A stretch of 6,850 nt of DNA, from contig QMUE01000073.1 of NCBI GenBank assembly GCA_003663535.1, forward strand, positions 1-6,850. Direction: 5' to 3'. Below are positions 1 to 6,036 of this stretch, in pieces; position 1 is the stretch's first letter; each line of letters starts with the position of its first letter. The stretch is from Thermococci archaeon (GTDB lineage: Archaea > Methanobacteriota_B > Thermococci > Thermococcales > Thermococcaceae). The position numbers and the translations under genes are program-made. Below the pieces are notes generated by a model. The model was not told the origin of the DNA. It saw nothing but the letters and a program-made list of their open reading frames with translations, and did no database searches.

Positions 1-62
1 ATGAGGCGATACTTTTCTTTAAAGTGTCTCCAATATCTAGAAACTTGCATTGGCCTCCCCAT
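1..62 (-). CDS. DUF35 Zn-ribbon/OB-fold protein, N-terminal fragment (third subunit of thiolase/HMG-CoA synthase complex)
   Basis: Only the first 20 codons are in the window; the gene runs off the left edge. The reading begins M-G-R-P-M-Q-V-S-R-Y-W-R-H-F-K-E-K-Y-R-L, which I recognise as the start of archaeal DUF35 proteins (a rubredoxin-like Zn ribbon plus an OB fold, usually about 130-140 residues). In archaea this small protein bridges acetoacetyl-CoA thiolase and HMG-CoA synthase in one complex. The start at 62 lies two bases after the thiolase stop codon and is served by a GGAGG (71-75) inside the thiolase 3' end, so translation is probably coupled. A second ATG at 48-50 (Met5) is a possible alternative start. 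The Zn-binding cysteines lie outside the window, so the assignment rests on the N-terminus and on the gene order. Confidence 0.82.
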   Translation of the reverse strand, partial: MGRPMQVSRYWRHFKEKYRL

Positions 63-64
63 TT

Positions 65-1222
65 TCAGACCCTCCTTAATATGTTTACAGTTATGTTTGA
101 ACCCGTTCCACCTATGTTTTGTGTCAATCCTATCTCAGCATTTGGCACTTGATTTGGAGCCTCTCCCCTAAGCTGCCATACTGCCTCTACTGTTTGATAT
201 ACACCAGTTGCTCCCACTGGATGTCCTCTTGCTTTCAATCCACCCAAGGTTTGGATTGGATAATCTGCATCTATGGCTATCTGCCCCTCTTTTGCGAGCA
301 TTGCACCCTTTCCTCTCTCAACTACTCCTATAGATTCTAAGCTTAGTGCAGCCATAATAGTGAATGCATCATGAACCTCAAAGAAGTTTATGTCATTAAC
401 ACTAATTCCAGCCATTTTGTAAGCCCTCTCTGCGGCCACTTTTGCGGCCTTTAAAATCAAGAGATCTTCTCTGTTTGCAAGATTTATCGTGTCTATTGCC
501 CTTCCCATTCCTGCAAGTTCAACTATCTTTGCCTTGTCCACGAACTCTTTGGCCTTCTCTTCCGTAGTTATTATTACAGCGGCGGCCCCATCTGCTATTG
601 GAGAGGCGTCAAAGAGCTTTAGTGGATCTGCAACATAAGGGCTCTTCATGACAGTCTTGACTTTAATTCTCTTCTTGAACATGGCATAGGGGTTTTTTGC
701 ACCATTTGCATGAGCATTAACAGCAAAAAGTGCTAGGTCTTCCTCAGTATAGCCGTACTCCTTCATGTAAAGCCTCATGGCAAGAGCGTTTAAAGCTACA
801 AAACTCGCCCCATGGAAAAGTTCCCACTCTGCATCCGCTGCATAGGCCAAATATCTTGTAGCATCACTTGGCCATGCATCAGTCATCTTTTCAACGCCAA
901 CAACTGCGACAACATCCTCAAGACCACTCATAACTGCTTTTACTCCCTCTTGAACGGCGGCTCCACCACTTGCACATGCAGCCTCAACTTTAACAGCCGG
1001 GATATTTCCAAGGCTTGCCCAATCAGCTATTAATGCTCCAAGGTTCTCCTGCTCGACGAATGAACCTGATATCATGTTCCCAACATAGAGTGAATCTACT
1101 TTATCAACACCTGCATCTTCCATAGCGTTAAGCAGTGCTTCAACAGCTAAGTCTCTAAGACCAAGTCTCCAGTGCTCTCCAACCGGAGTTAATCCCACCC
1201 CAATAATCACTGGCTTTCTCAT
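65..1222 (-). CDS. Acetoacetyl-CoA thiolase (archaeal SCP2-like thiolase)
   Basis: A 385-residue thiolase that condenses two acetyl-CoA to acetoacetyl-CoA, the first step of the mevalonate pathway, in the cytoplasm. Visible motifs are the nucleophile Cys83 in AACASGG, HDAF with His284, and GGLKARGHPVGATG (327-340) with His334. The C-terminal CxG cysteine of classical bacterial thiolases is absent: this region reads NIGGTG (369-374). The HDAF motif and this absence are typical of the SCP2-like archaeal subfamily, so it is not a broken enzyme. I chose the start at 1222 (MRKPVIIG) because GAGGTGG at 1228-1234 lies just upstream and family proteins begin there. The open frame extends 26 codons further, but only as a shadow inside HMG-CoA synthase. 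The gene starts 10 bases after the HMG-CoA synthase stop and ends 2 bases before DUF35. It is expected to pass acetoacetyl-CoA directly to HMG-CoA synthase within a complex. Confidence 0.95.
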   Translation of the reverse strand: MRKPVIIGVGLTPVGEHWRLGLRDLAVEALLNAMEDAGVDKVDSLYVGNMISGSFVEQENLGALIADWASLGNIPAVKVEAACASGGAAVQEGVKAVMSGLEDVVAVVGVEKMTDAWPSDATRYLAYAADAEWELFHGASFVALNALAMRLYMKEYGYTEEDLALFAVNAHANGAKNPYAMFKKRIKVKTVMKSPYVADPLKLFDASPIADGAAAVIITTEEKAKEFVDKAKIVELAGMGRAIDTINLANREDLLILKAAKVAAERAYKMAGISVNDINFFEVHDAFTIMAALSLESIGVVERGKGAMLAKEGQIAIDADYPIQTLGGLKARGHPVGATGVYQTVEAVWQLRGEAPNQVPNAEIGLTQNIGGTGSNITVNILRRV

Positions 1223-1227
1223 TTTAA

Positions 1228-1235
1228 CCACCTCA
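1228..1235 (-). promoter_or_regulatory. Ribosome binding site of the thiolase, overlapping the HMG-CoA synthase stop
   Basis: On the minus strand TGAGGTGG precedes the thiolase ATG by five bases. Its TGA is the stop codon of HMG-CoA synthase. This decides the thiolase start at 1222 over the upstream in-frame ATG at 1300 and implies coupled translation. Confidence 0.8.
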
Positions 1236-2285
1236 CATGATATACTTACCCCTGTGCTTTGCGTATAGAGCATAATCAAGATATTTCTTCCTGTTAACAT
1301 AGTCCATTGTCCTTGGTGCTAGCTCCCTCTTCTCCTCAATTGCATCTTGTACAATAAGGCTAAAGGCATCGCTTCCTGCTCCACTTCCAAAGCTTACCCA
1401 CAGAATTCTATCCCCGGGCTTTGCTATATCAAGGACTGCAGAAATTCCTACAAGGGTTGCACCGCTGTATGTGTTTCCTATTATTCCACTAAGCAACCCT
1501 GGAAGAACTTTCTCTTTTGGAATCCCAAGAATCTTTGCTACTGTGAGAGGGAACTTGACATTTGGCTGATGAAAAACAGCATAATCAAAATCACTTGGAG
1601 AATAATCAAGTTCTTCCATTAGACCTTTTGCAGCACTTACTATTTGGTGAAAATAAGCTGGTTCTCCAGTAAACCTATTTCCGTGTCTTGGATAATGTTC
1701 GTGTTGTCTTCTCCAAAAATCTGGTGTATCAGTTACATAAGAGTAACTTCCTTCAAAATAAGCTAATGTCTCGGAAGTTTTTTCTCCCACAATATAGGCG
1801 GCTCCTCCGGCCGATGCAGTAAATTCCAAGTGATCACCAGGCCTTCCTTGAGAAGTGTCAGCCCCTATTGCCATAGCATATTTAGCCATTTCACTCCCAA
1901 CAAAACCTATTGCAGCTTGAAGAGCTTCAGTTCCAGCTTTACATGCAAACTCAAAATCCGCTGCATCCAAATCAGGGGTTGCTCCAATTGCTTCGGCGAT
2001 CACAGTTGCAGAAGGTTTAACAGCGTAAGGCTTCGATTCTGTACCAAACCAAAGTGCCCTAATTTCTTTTGGGTTTATACGAGCTCTTTTAAGAGCATTT
2101 CTTGCGGCTTCAATTCCAATAGTAATTGCATCTTCATCCAGATTGTTTACAGATTTTTCTTGTATGGGAAATCCATTGACGCCCCATACTCTACCAATTT
2201 CCTCATTTTTAATTCTAAACATTGGCACATATGCACCATATCCAACAATCCCCACATCCTTAATTGGTTTTAATAGCCGTCTCAT
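1233..2285 (-). CDS. Hydroxymethylglutaryl-CoA synthase, archaeal type
   Basis: A 350-residue HMG-CoA synthase, the usual length for the archaeal family. It condenses acetyl-CoA with acetoacetyl-CoA to HMG-CoA, which HMG-CoA reductase turns into mevalonate for archaeal membrane isoprenoids. The catalytic triad of the family is visible: Glu83 in GTES, nucleophile Cys115 in [11 protein letters not shown], and His239 in FHQPN. The conserved GNTYSGA (270-276) and the glycine-rich [13 protein letters not shown] (296-308) near the C-terminus are also present. The start ([17 protein letters not shown]) is supported by GGTGAT five bases upstream. An ATG within that site opens only a 10-codon out-of-frame reading. 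It is the first gene of the operon with thiolase and DUF35, and a BRE/TATA element lies about 65 bases upstream. Confidence 0.96.
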   Translation of the reverse strand: MRRLLKPIKDVGIVGYGAYVPMFRIKNEEIGRVWGVNGFPIQEKSVNNLDEDAITIGIEAARNALKRARINPKEIRALWFGTESKPYAVKPSATVIAEAIGATPDLDAADFEFACKAGTEALQAAIGFVGSEMAKYAMAIGADTSQGRPGDHLEFTASAGGAAYIVGEKTSETLAYFEGSYSYVTDTPDFWRRQHEHYPRHGNRFTGEPAYFHQIVSAAKGLMEELDYSPSDFDYAVFHQPNVKFPLTVAKILGIPKEKVLPGLLSGIIGNTYSGATLVGISAVLDIAKPGDRILWVSFGSGAGSDAFSLIVQDAIEEKRELAPRTMDYVNRKKYLDYALYAKHRGKYIM

Positions 2286-2347
2286 TGGGCATCACCTTCT
2301 TTTTTAAATGAGCTTGACTGTGTTCTCTCGGAGGTTAAGTATGCCTC

Positions 2348-2356
2348 TTATAAAAG
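2348..2356 (-). promoter_or_regulatory. TATA box of the HMG-CoA synthase operon
   Basis: Read on the minus strand the sequence is CGAAAGACTTTTATAAG: an A-rich BRE directly followed by TTTTATAAG, a close match to the archaeal promoter consensus. Transcription would be expected to begin about 25 bases downstream, near 2327, giving a leader of roughly 40 bases. This is prediction from motif and spacing only. Confidence 0.65.
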
Positions 2357-2394
2357 TCTTTCGGTAAATGTGTAACATTTTTTCGACAATTGGC

Positions 2395-2407
2395 GATAAA
2401 CTTTATC
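2395..2407. promoter_or_regulatory. 13-bp palindrome in the divergent promoter region
   Basis: GATAAA-C-TTTATC is a perfect inverted repeat about a central base. It lies upstream of both divergent TATA candidates. It could be an operator for a dimeric regulator or a cryptic BRE/TATA pair for the Nop5 side (GATAAAC then TTTATC). AT-rich promoter DNA yields such palindromes by chance, so this is weak. Confidence 0.3.
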
Positions 2408-2417
2408 AGCTCCGTAC

Positions 2418-2426
2418 CTTTAAAAG
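2418..2426 (+). promoter_or_regulatory. Candidate TATA box of the nop5-fibrillarin operon
   Basis: CTTTAAAAG lies about 50 bases before the Nop5 ATG, which would place initiation near 2447-2450 and give a leader of about 25 bases that holds the ribosome binding site. A second AT-rich match, CTTTTATAC at 2433-2441, is less likely because it would leave almost no leader. The choice between them is inferred from spacing. Confidence 0.5.
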
Positions 2427-2463
2427 CCCAACTCTTTTATACTTCTTCAGCAAAGAATAAAAA

Positions 2464-2471
2464 AGGTGATG
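2464..2471 (+). promoter_or_regulatory. Ribosome binding site deciding the Nop5 start
   Basis: AGGTGATG here precedes the ATG at 2475. Two in-frame start-like codons, GTG at 2466 and ATG at 2469, fall inside this site and so are unlikely starts. Family members begin MKAYIS, which agrees with 2475. The HMG-CoA synthase leader on the other strand carries a nearly identical AAGGTGATGC. Confidence 0.7.
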
Positions 2472-2474
2472 CTC

Positions 2475-3719
2475 ATGAAAGCATACATAAGCGAAAATGT
2501 ACAGGGGATTTATGCCTTTGATGAGGGTGGCAATCTCATTGGAAAGAGAATCTTCACAGAGAGCCCAGAAGTCGCATTGGACAGACTACTTAAGGGAGAA
2601 ATCATTGATGATCTCCTTGATCTTTTGGAAGAATTGAAAGAAAATGGGTATTCAAGGTTTGCTGTCGAGCACCCTGAACTAAGTAGAAAAGTCAGAGAAG
2701 TCGGGTTTGAAGTTGATATGGAATTTCCAAACTTGGCAGGAGAGAAGCTTAGAGAAAATCCAGAAGAATTCTTAGGGCCAGATTGGTTTGAAAAATACTT
2801 CAAAACAAGCATAAATCTCACAAGAGCTAGGATACAAGAACAAAGTGGTGCAAGAGATAAAATGATAATTCAGGCCATAGAGGCGCTGGATGATATTGAT
2901 AAAGTCATTAACCTCCTAGTTTCAAGGCTTAGAGAATGGTACTCACTTCACTTCCCCGAGCTCGATGAAATTCTACCCAAGCACCCACAATACGTTGCCT
3001 TTGTTAAGAAAATTGGAAACAGAGAAAATATCACGAGGAAAAGCCTAGAATCTTTCGGTCTAGGTGAAAACAAGGTAGCAAGAGTTTTGGAGGTCAAAGA
3101 AAAAACAATGGGTGCTTGGATGGACCAAAAAGATATCACGGTTATCCAAAACCTCGCTAAAGAAATAGAGGATTTATACAAACTAAGAAGTGAGATAGAA
3201 GATTACATTGAGAGGGCTATGGATGACGTCGCTCCCAATCTAAAGGCCTTGGTAGGTGCAAAGCTTGGAGCCAGGTTAATAAGCTTGGCTGGAGGATTGA
3301 AAGAACTGGCCCTGATGCCATCCTCTACTATTCAGGTTTTAGGTGCAGAAAAAGCATTGTTCAGACACTTAAGGAGCGGTGCTAAACCTCCAAAGCATGG
3401 TATTATCTACCAGTATCCTGCAATTAACAAATCTCCCTGGTGGCAGAGGGGAAAAATTGCAAGAGGTTTGGCCGGAAAATTAGCCATTGCTGCTAGAGTA
3501 GACTACTTCTCCGGCGAATATATAGCAGAAGAACTCAAAAATGAGATCGAGATGAGAGTAAAGGAGATCAAAGAAAAGTATCCAAACCCACCAAAACGGA
3601 AAGAAAAACCAACAAAGAAAGAGAAGAAGAAAAAATTCAAAAAGAAAGGAAAGGGGAAGAAATTCAAAGGAAAAGAGAAAAAGCAAAAGAAAGGAAGAGA
3701 GAGAGCCAAGAGGAGGTGA
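2475..3719 (+). CDS. Nop5 (Nop56/58 homologue), box C/D RNP scaffold protein
   Basis: A 414-residue archaeal Nop5, the scaffold that joins L7Ae-bound box C/D guide RNA to fibrillarin for 2'-O-methylation of rRNA and tRNA. The order is: N-terminal fibrillarin-binding domain (about 1-110, MKAYISENVQGIYAFDE onward); a central helical coiled-coil dimerisation region (about 115-250, with SGARDKMIIQAIEALDDIDKVI and LREWYSLHFPEL parts); and the Nop RNP-binding domain (about 250-365) with the signature GAEKALFRHLR at 290-300 and PPKHGIIYQYP. The tail (371-414) is almost all lysine, arginine and glycine and is probably disordered and RNA-binding, as in other archaeal Nop5 proteins. Of 28 arginines only one uses a CGN codon. 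The stop overlaps the ribosome binding site of fibrillarin, which follows 5 bases later. Confidence 0.97.
   Translation: MKAYISENVQGIYAFDEGGNLIGKRIFTESPEVALDRLLKGEIIDDLLDLLEELKENGYSRFAVEHPELSRKVREVGFEVDMEFPNLAGEKLRENPEEFLGPDWFEKYFKTSINLTRARIQEQSGARDKMIIQAIEALDDIDKVINLLVSRLREWYSLHFPELDEILPKHPQYVAFVKKIGNRENITRKSLESFGLGENKVARVLEVKEKTMGAWMDQKDITVIQNLAKEIEDLYKLRSEIEDYIERAMDDVAPNLKALVGAKLGARLISLAGGLKELALMPSSTIQVLGAEKALFRHLRSGAKPPKHGIIYQYPAINKSPWWQRGKIARGLAGKLAIAARVDYFSGEYIAEELKNEIEMRVKEIKEKYPNPPKRKEKPTKKEKKKKFKKKGKGKKFKGKEKKQKKGRERAKRR
3713..3719 (+). promoter_or_regulatory. Ribosome binding site of fibrillarin, overlapping the Nop5 stop
   Basis: GAGGTGA, part of AGGAGGTGA, is a near-perfect match to the archaeal 16S 3' end and contains the Nop5 TGA. 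The ATG follows after GGTAG. The two proteins form a stoichiometric complex, and this overlap fits coupled synthesis. Confidence 0.8.
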
Positions 3720-3724
3720 GGTAG

Positions 3725-4405
3725 ATGAACGTTAAAAAACATAAATTCCCTGGCGTCTATACTGTTATTGAAGATGACGGAAGTGAGAGAATAGCAACTA
3801 AAAATCTAGTGCCCGGTCAAAAGGTTTATGGAGAGAGAATAGTCAAATGGAAAGGCGAGGAATATAGAATCTGGAATCCAAACAGGTCAAAGCTTGCCGC
3901 GGCAATTCTCAACGACCTCAAAAATTTCCCAATAAAGCCCGGAACTACTGTCCTTTACCTGGGAATAGCAAGCGGTACTACAGCTTCACACGTAAGCGAC
4001 ATCATAGGCTGGGAAGGGAAAATCTTCGGCATTGAGTTCTCACCAAGAGTCCTTAGAGAATTAGTTCCTCTTGTGGAAGAGAGAAGAAACATAATTCCAA
4101 TACTCGGAGATGCTACAAAGCCTGAGGAATACAGGGCCCTAGTCACCAAGGTCGATGTAATATTCGAAGACGTGGCTCAACCTACCCAAGCAAAAATCCT
4201 CGTGGATAATGCCAAAGCATACCTTAAAAGCGGTGGGTACGGGATGATATCCATTAAAAGCAGAAGTATAGATGTCACAAAAGAACCAGAGGAAGTATTT
4301 AGAGAAGTAGAAAAAGAACTTGGTGAATACTTTGAAGTTGTCGAAAGAATTTCTCTTGAGCCCTACGAAAAAGACCATGCCTTGATAGTTGTGAGAAAAC
4401 CTTAA
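3725..4405 (+). CDS. flpA: Fibrillarin-like rRNA/tRNA 2'-O-methyltransferase
   Basis: A 226-residue archaeal fibrillarin, the S-adenosylmethionine-dependent enzyme that methylates ribose 2'-OH at sites chosen by box C/D guide RNAs. The N-terminal beta domain (about 1-55) carries KHKFPGVY and [14 protein letters not shown]. The Rossmann methyltransferase domain shows motif [11 protein letters not shown] (77-86), FGIEFSPR (101-108) with Glu104, GDAT (128-131) with Asp129, and EDVAQPTQ from Glu148. By comparison with other fibrillarins, the K-D-K-H catalytic set is probably Lys56, Asp149, Lys178 and His218; this is my alignment by eye. The length matches the family (about 227). It is the second gene of the operon with its physical partner Nop5. 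All 13 arginines use AGA or AGG. The gene ends two bases from the convergent PIN gene. Confidence 0.97.
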   Translation: MNVKKHKFPGVYTVIEDDGSERIATKNLVPGQKVYGERIVKWKGEEYRIWNPNRSKLAAAILNDLKNFPIKPGTTVLYLGIASGTTASHVSDIIGWEGKIFGIEFSPRVLRELVPLVEERRNIIPILGDATKPEEYRALVTKVDVIFEDVAQPTQAKILVDNAKAYLKSGGYGMISIKSRSIDVTKEPEEVFREVEKELGEYFEVVERISLEPYEKDHALIVVRKP

Positions 4406-4412
4406 ATTTAAG
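4401..4412. repeat. 12-bp perfect palindrome spanning two convergent stop codons
   Basis: CTTAAATTTAAG equals its own reverse complement. The fibrillarin TAA (4403-4405) and the PIN-gene TAA (complement of 4408-4410) are placed symmetrically about its centre, with only two bases between the genes. It is too short and AT-only in its core to act alone as a hairpin terminator. Confidence 0.85.
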
Positions 4413-4914
4413 TAATCCTTTGCTCAAGAAGTTTTCTTTCTTTTTCATCCTTAAGATTGACTAAGTAGATAGTAATCCCGTAACCATTTTTGGCCTTCTT
4501 GCTTCTGTAGACATCTCGGGCAAAAGTTAAAACAAATGCATTTTCAACTTTGAACTTTAAAGCCCCGGTTTTTGCAGAATTTAGCAAATGATAGTCCTTT
4601 CTCCCAATGGCTTCCCCTTCTATCTCAAACTCATGATTTTCTGTTGGAACTTTTCTCATTTTTCGTAGTATTGGGGAAAGCAATTTGAAAGACTGTGGGG
4701 TGATTCTTAACTGCTTGAGTCGCTTCTTAAGAACTTCTAAATGATGGTAATACTCACTTGCTGTATCTCTATTAATTACAAAAATAATATTTTCATGTTC
4801 AATCAACTCTGTAATGATCTCATATGCAAGTTTAGTCTCTTCATCGCCTTTTAGACCTTTTTCTTCTTCAAGAGCTCTTCTAAGCACATTAGTATCAAGC
4901 ACAATGACAATCAT
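4408..4914 (-). CDS. PIN-domain protein, putative ribonuclease partner of the adjacent ATPase
   Basis: A 168-residue protein beginning MIVIVLDTNVL, the first strand and metal-binding Asp7 (plus Asn9) typical of PIN domains. Likely further acidic ligands are Glu54 in TASEYYH, Asp107 in GRKDYHLL and Asp134 in LTFARDVY, spaced as in PIN nucleases, which use Mg2+ or Mn2+ to cut RNA. This is motif recognition, not alignment. It is longer than most VapC toxins (about 130 residues), and no VapB-like small antitoxin gene is present. Its start is 10 bases after the ATPase stop, with GAGGGG overlapping that stop, so it is probably coupled to and dependent on the ATPase. Three of its 12 arginines use CGA. 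The last codons, read on the other strand, form a T-rich tract that may end the fibrillarin transcript. Specific function unknown; a toxin-like or defence effector role is inference. Confidence 0.8.
   Translation of the reverse strand: MIVIVLDTNVLRRALEEEKGLKGDEETKLAYEIITELIEHENIIFVINRDTASEYYHHLEVLKKRLKQLRITPQSFKLLSPILRKMRKVPTENHEFEIEGEAIGRKDYHLLNSAKTGALKFKVENAFVLTFARDVYRSKKAKNGYGITIYLVNLKDEKERKLLEQRIT
4431..4446 (+). terminator. T-rich candidate terminator of nop5-fibrillarin, inside the PIN coding region
   Basis: GTTTTCTTTCTTTTTC begins 26 bases after the fibrillarin stop. Archaeal RNA polymerase terminates at oligo-T tracts without needing a hairpin, and this is the first such tract downstream. 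It lies antisense to the 3' end of the PIN gene, where it encodes the KDEKERKLL part. Prediction only. Confidence 0.45.
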
Positions 4915-4917
4915 TCT

Positions 4918-4927
4918 CTTCCCCTCA
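4918..4927 (-). promoter_or_regulatory. Ribosome binding site of the PIN gene, overlapping the ATPase stop
   Basis: The minus strand reads TGAGGGGAAGAGAATG: the ATPase TGA runs into a purine-rich GAGGGG followed closely by the ATG. This is weaker than the GGAGGTGA sites of the neighbouring core genes and suggests translation by re-initiation from the ATPase. Confidence 0.6.
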
Positions 4928-5968
4928 TGCTTTTAGCCAATCAAGAAATGCATCTATATCTGCTTCAAGAAAGTCTTGAAGACCCCCTTCAACACTCCCG
5001 TCTTCATGAACAATAAGCCTCTTAAAGACCGACTCTCCTTGCTCTTTCCGTGATGAGTAAACAACAAGCTCCTCTGGCAATAAACGTTTCGAGGCTACAG
5101 CATTTAACAACCCATATAGCAAGTGCTCTGAATGGGTCTCAATGATCAGTTGATAATCTCTCCTCTTTGATACCATTAAGAAGAACTCAGCAAGTTCATA
5201 CTGAAGTTTTGGATGAAGATGCATTTCTGGATGTTCAATGAAAATTGTACTTCTTTTGGGATAAAATGCCAGAGCAGTTACTATTGGGAAAAGCGCATTT
5301 AATCCTGCACCTGCATCTGCAAGATTTATGTCAACTCCTTCCGAAGTCGTTGCAATAATTTCGTACTGGCCTTGTGTCTCCGTCGGCACCCATCTGAGAT
5401 TTTGGAGACCATATTTTGTGTAGAACTCACGAATAATTCCAATATTTTCCTGGAATTCTGAACGATAACAAGCATAGTAAAAAACTGCATGAGAATTTGA
5501 GGTATTAACAGCGAATGTATCTGCTAATACTCCCCCCAATCTTCGCCCTACTCTACGGTTAGTTTTTAGAATGTGAAGTACCCGTGAAAGTTCCATTTTT
5601 AAGTCTCTGTTGGAGGAAGAGTTACCAGTTAGTTTTCTAGTACCTTTTTCTTTTGACAATGAAACCTCAACTCTCAGTATTCCTACGTCTTTAAAATTAG
5701 CATTTATGTGGATTGTCTTAGAAATATCGTGAGCATGGACTATTTCATCGAAGAATCTAATATTCAACAAATTTTCAAGAAGCACACCTCCAATTACACT
5801 GGAAGTTATAGAACGAGCATAGACATGTGGATTGCCCAAAACCTCGGCACATTCCAAAATAGATGTTTTTCCACTTCCATTTGGCCCTACGAGAACATTA
5901 ATTTTCGAGAACTCTAGCTCTGCTTTTTTGATTGATTTATAATTCTCAATAAGCATTTTTGTAAGCAT
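4925..5968 (-). CDS. AAA/ABC-type ATPase (OLD/RecF/DUF3696-like) without nuclease domain
   Basis: A 347-residue ATPase of the RecF/OLD/SMC-like group. It opens LTKMLIENYKSIKKAELEF, the usual beta start of this group. Walker A is GPNGSGKTS (28-36). The signature-like DAGAGLNALFP (218-228, with the D-x-G-x-G spacing of COG4938/DUF3696 proteins), Walker B IFIEHPEMHLHP (242-253) and the switch region LIIETHSEHLL (275-285, His279) follow. Residues 95-190 form a variable insertion with no motif or coiled coil that I recognise. There is no room for the C-terminal TOPRIM nuclease of true OLD proteins. The usual Walker B catalytic Glu is His246. The start at 5968 is chosen for GGTGA at 5975-5979; Met5 (5956) is an alternative. 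Eight of 19 arginines use CGN codons, five of them CGT, unlike Nop5 and fibrillarin. It is the first gene of a two-gene unit with the PIN gene. The family is clear; the biological role is inferred. Confidence 0.85.
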   Translation of the reverse strand: MLTKMLIENYKSIKKAELEFSKINVLVGPNGSGKTSILECAEVLGNPHVYARSITSSVIGGVLLENLLNIRFFDEIVHAHDISKTIHINANFKDVGILRVEVSLSKEKGTRKLTGNSSSNRDLKMELSRVLHILKTNRRVGRRLGGVLADTFAVNTSNSHAVFYYACYRSEFQENIGIIREFYTKYGLQNLRWVPTETQGQYEIIATTSEGVDINLADAGAGLNALFPIVTALAFYPKRSTIFIEHPEMHLHPKLQYELAEFFLMVSKRRDYQLIIETHSEHLLYGLLNAVASKRLLPEELVVYSSRKEQGESVFKRLIVHEDGSVEGGLQDFLEADIDAFLDWLKA

Positions 5969-6002
5969 AAGCTTTCACCATCTTTACATAAGCTATCGAG
6001 AA

Positions 6003-6010
6003 TATTTAAA
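6003..6010 (-). promoter_or_regulatory. Candidate TATA box of the ATPase-PIN operon
   Basis: Read on the minus strand GGAGATATCTTTAAATA combines a purine-rich upstream element with the box TTTAAATA. Initiation about 25 bases on would fall near 5980-5985, leaving a very short leader that still holds the GGTGA ribosome binding site. The unit thus need not depend on enolase transcription. Motif and spacing only. Confidence 0.5.
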
Positions 6011-6020
6011 GATATCTCCA

Positions 6021-6036
6021 GATAAAGAATAGAAAA
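6021..6036 (-). terminator. T-rich candidate terminator after enolase
   Basis: On the minus strand, directly after the enolase TGA, the sequence reads TTTTTCTATTCTTTATC, a pyrimidine-rich tract of the kind that ends archaeal transcripts. It lies just upstream of the ATPase TATA candidate, so enolase and the ATPase-PIN pair are probably separate transcription units. Confidence 0.4.

Noticed and set aside
1223..1300. 26-residue N-terminal extension of the thiolase from an ATG at 1300
   Set aside because: It overlaps the 3' end of HMG-CoA synthase, has no ribosome binding site of note, and thiolases of this family begin at MRKPVIIG; GAGGTGG at 1228-1234 serves the ATG at 1222.
119..2273. Plus-strand open frames at 119-340, 812-1033, 1347-1622 and 1830-2273
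   Set aside because: They lie wholly antisense to thiolase and HMG-CoA synthase, are rich in Cys, Ser and aromatic residues as reverse-frame shadows are, and show no domain motif.
2466..2474. Upstream starts GTG 2466 or ATG 2469 for Nop5
   Set aside because: Both lie inside the GGTGATG ribosome binding site, and Nop5 proteins begin MKAYIS, matching ATG 2475.
2464..2480. Possible box C/D guide RNA near GTGATGC in the Nop5 leader
   Set aside because: The box C consensus RTGATGA is not met, no paired D box CTGA lies at a suitable distance, and the sequence is explained by the ribosome binding site.
3480..3742. Minus-strand open frames opposite the Nop5 tail, rich in Phe and Leu, which look like membrane segments
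   Set aside because: They are the reverse reading of the purine-rich lysine tail; poly-Phe/Leu is the expected artefact, and there is no promoter or ribosome binding site support.
4408..4914. PIN gene as a standard VapC toxin with a VapB antitoxin
   Set aside because: No small antitoxin-like gene lies upstream; the coupled upstream gene is a 347-residue ATPase, and the protein is longer than typical VapC.
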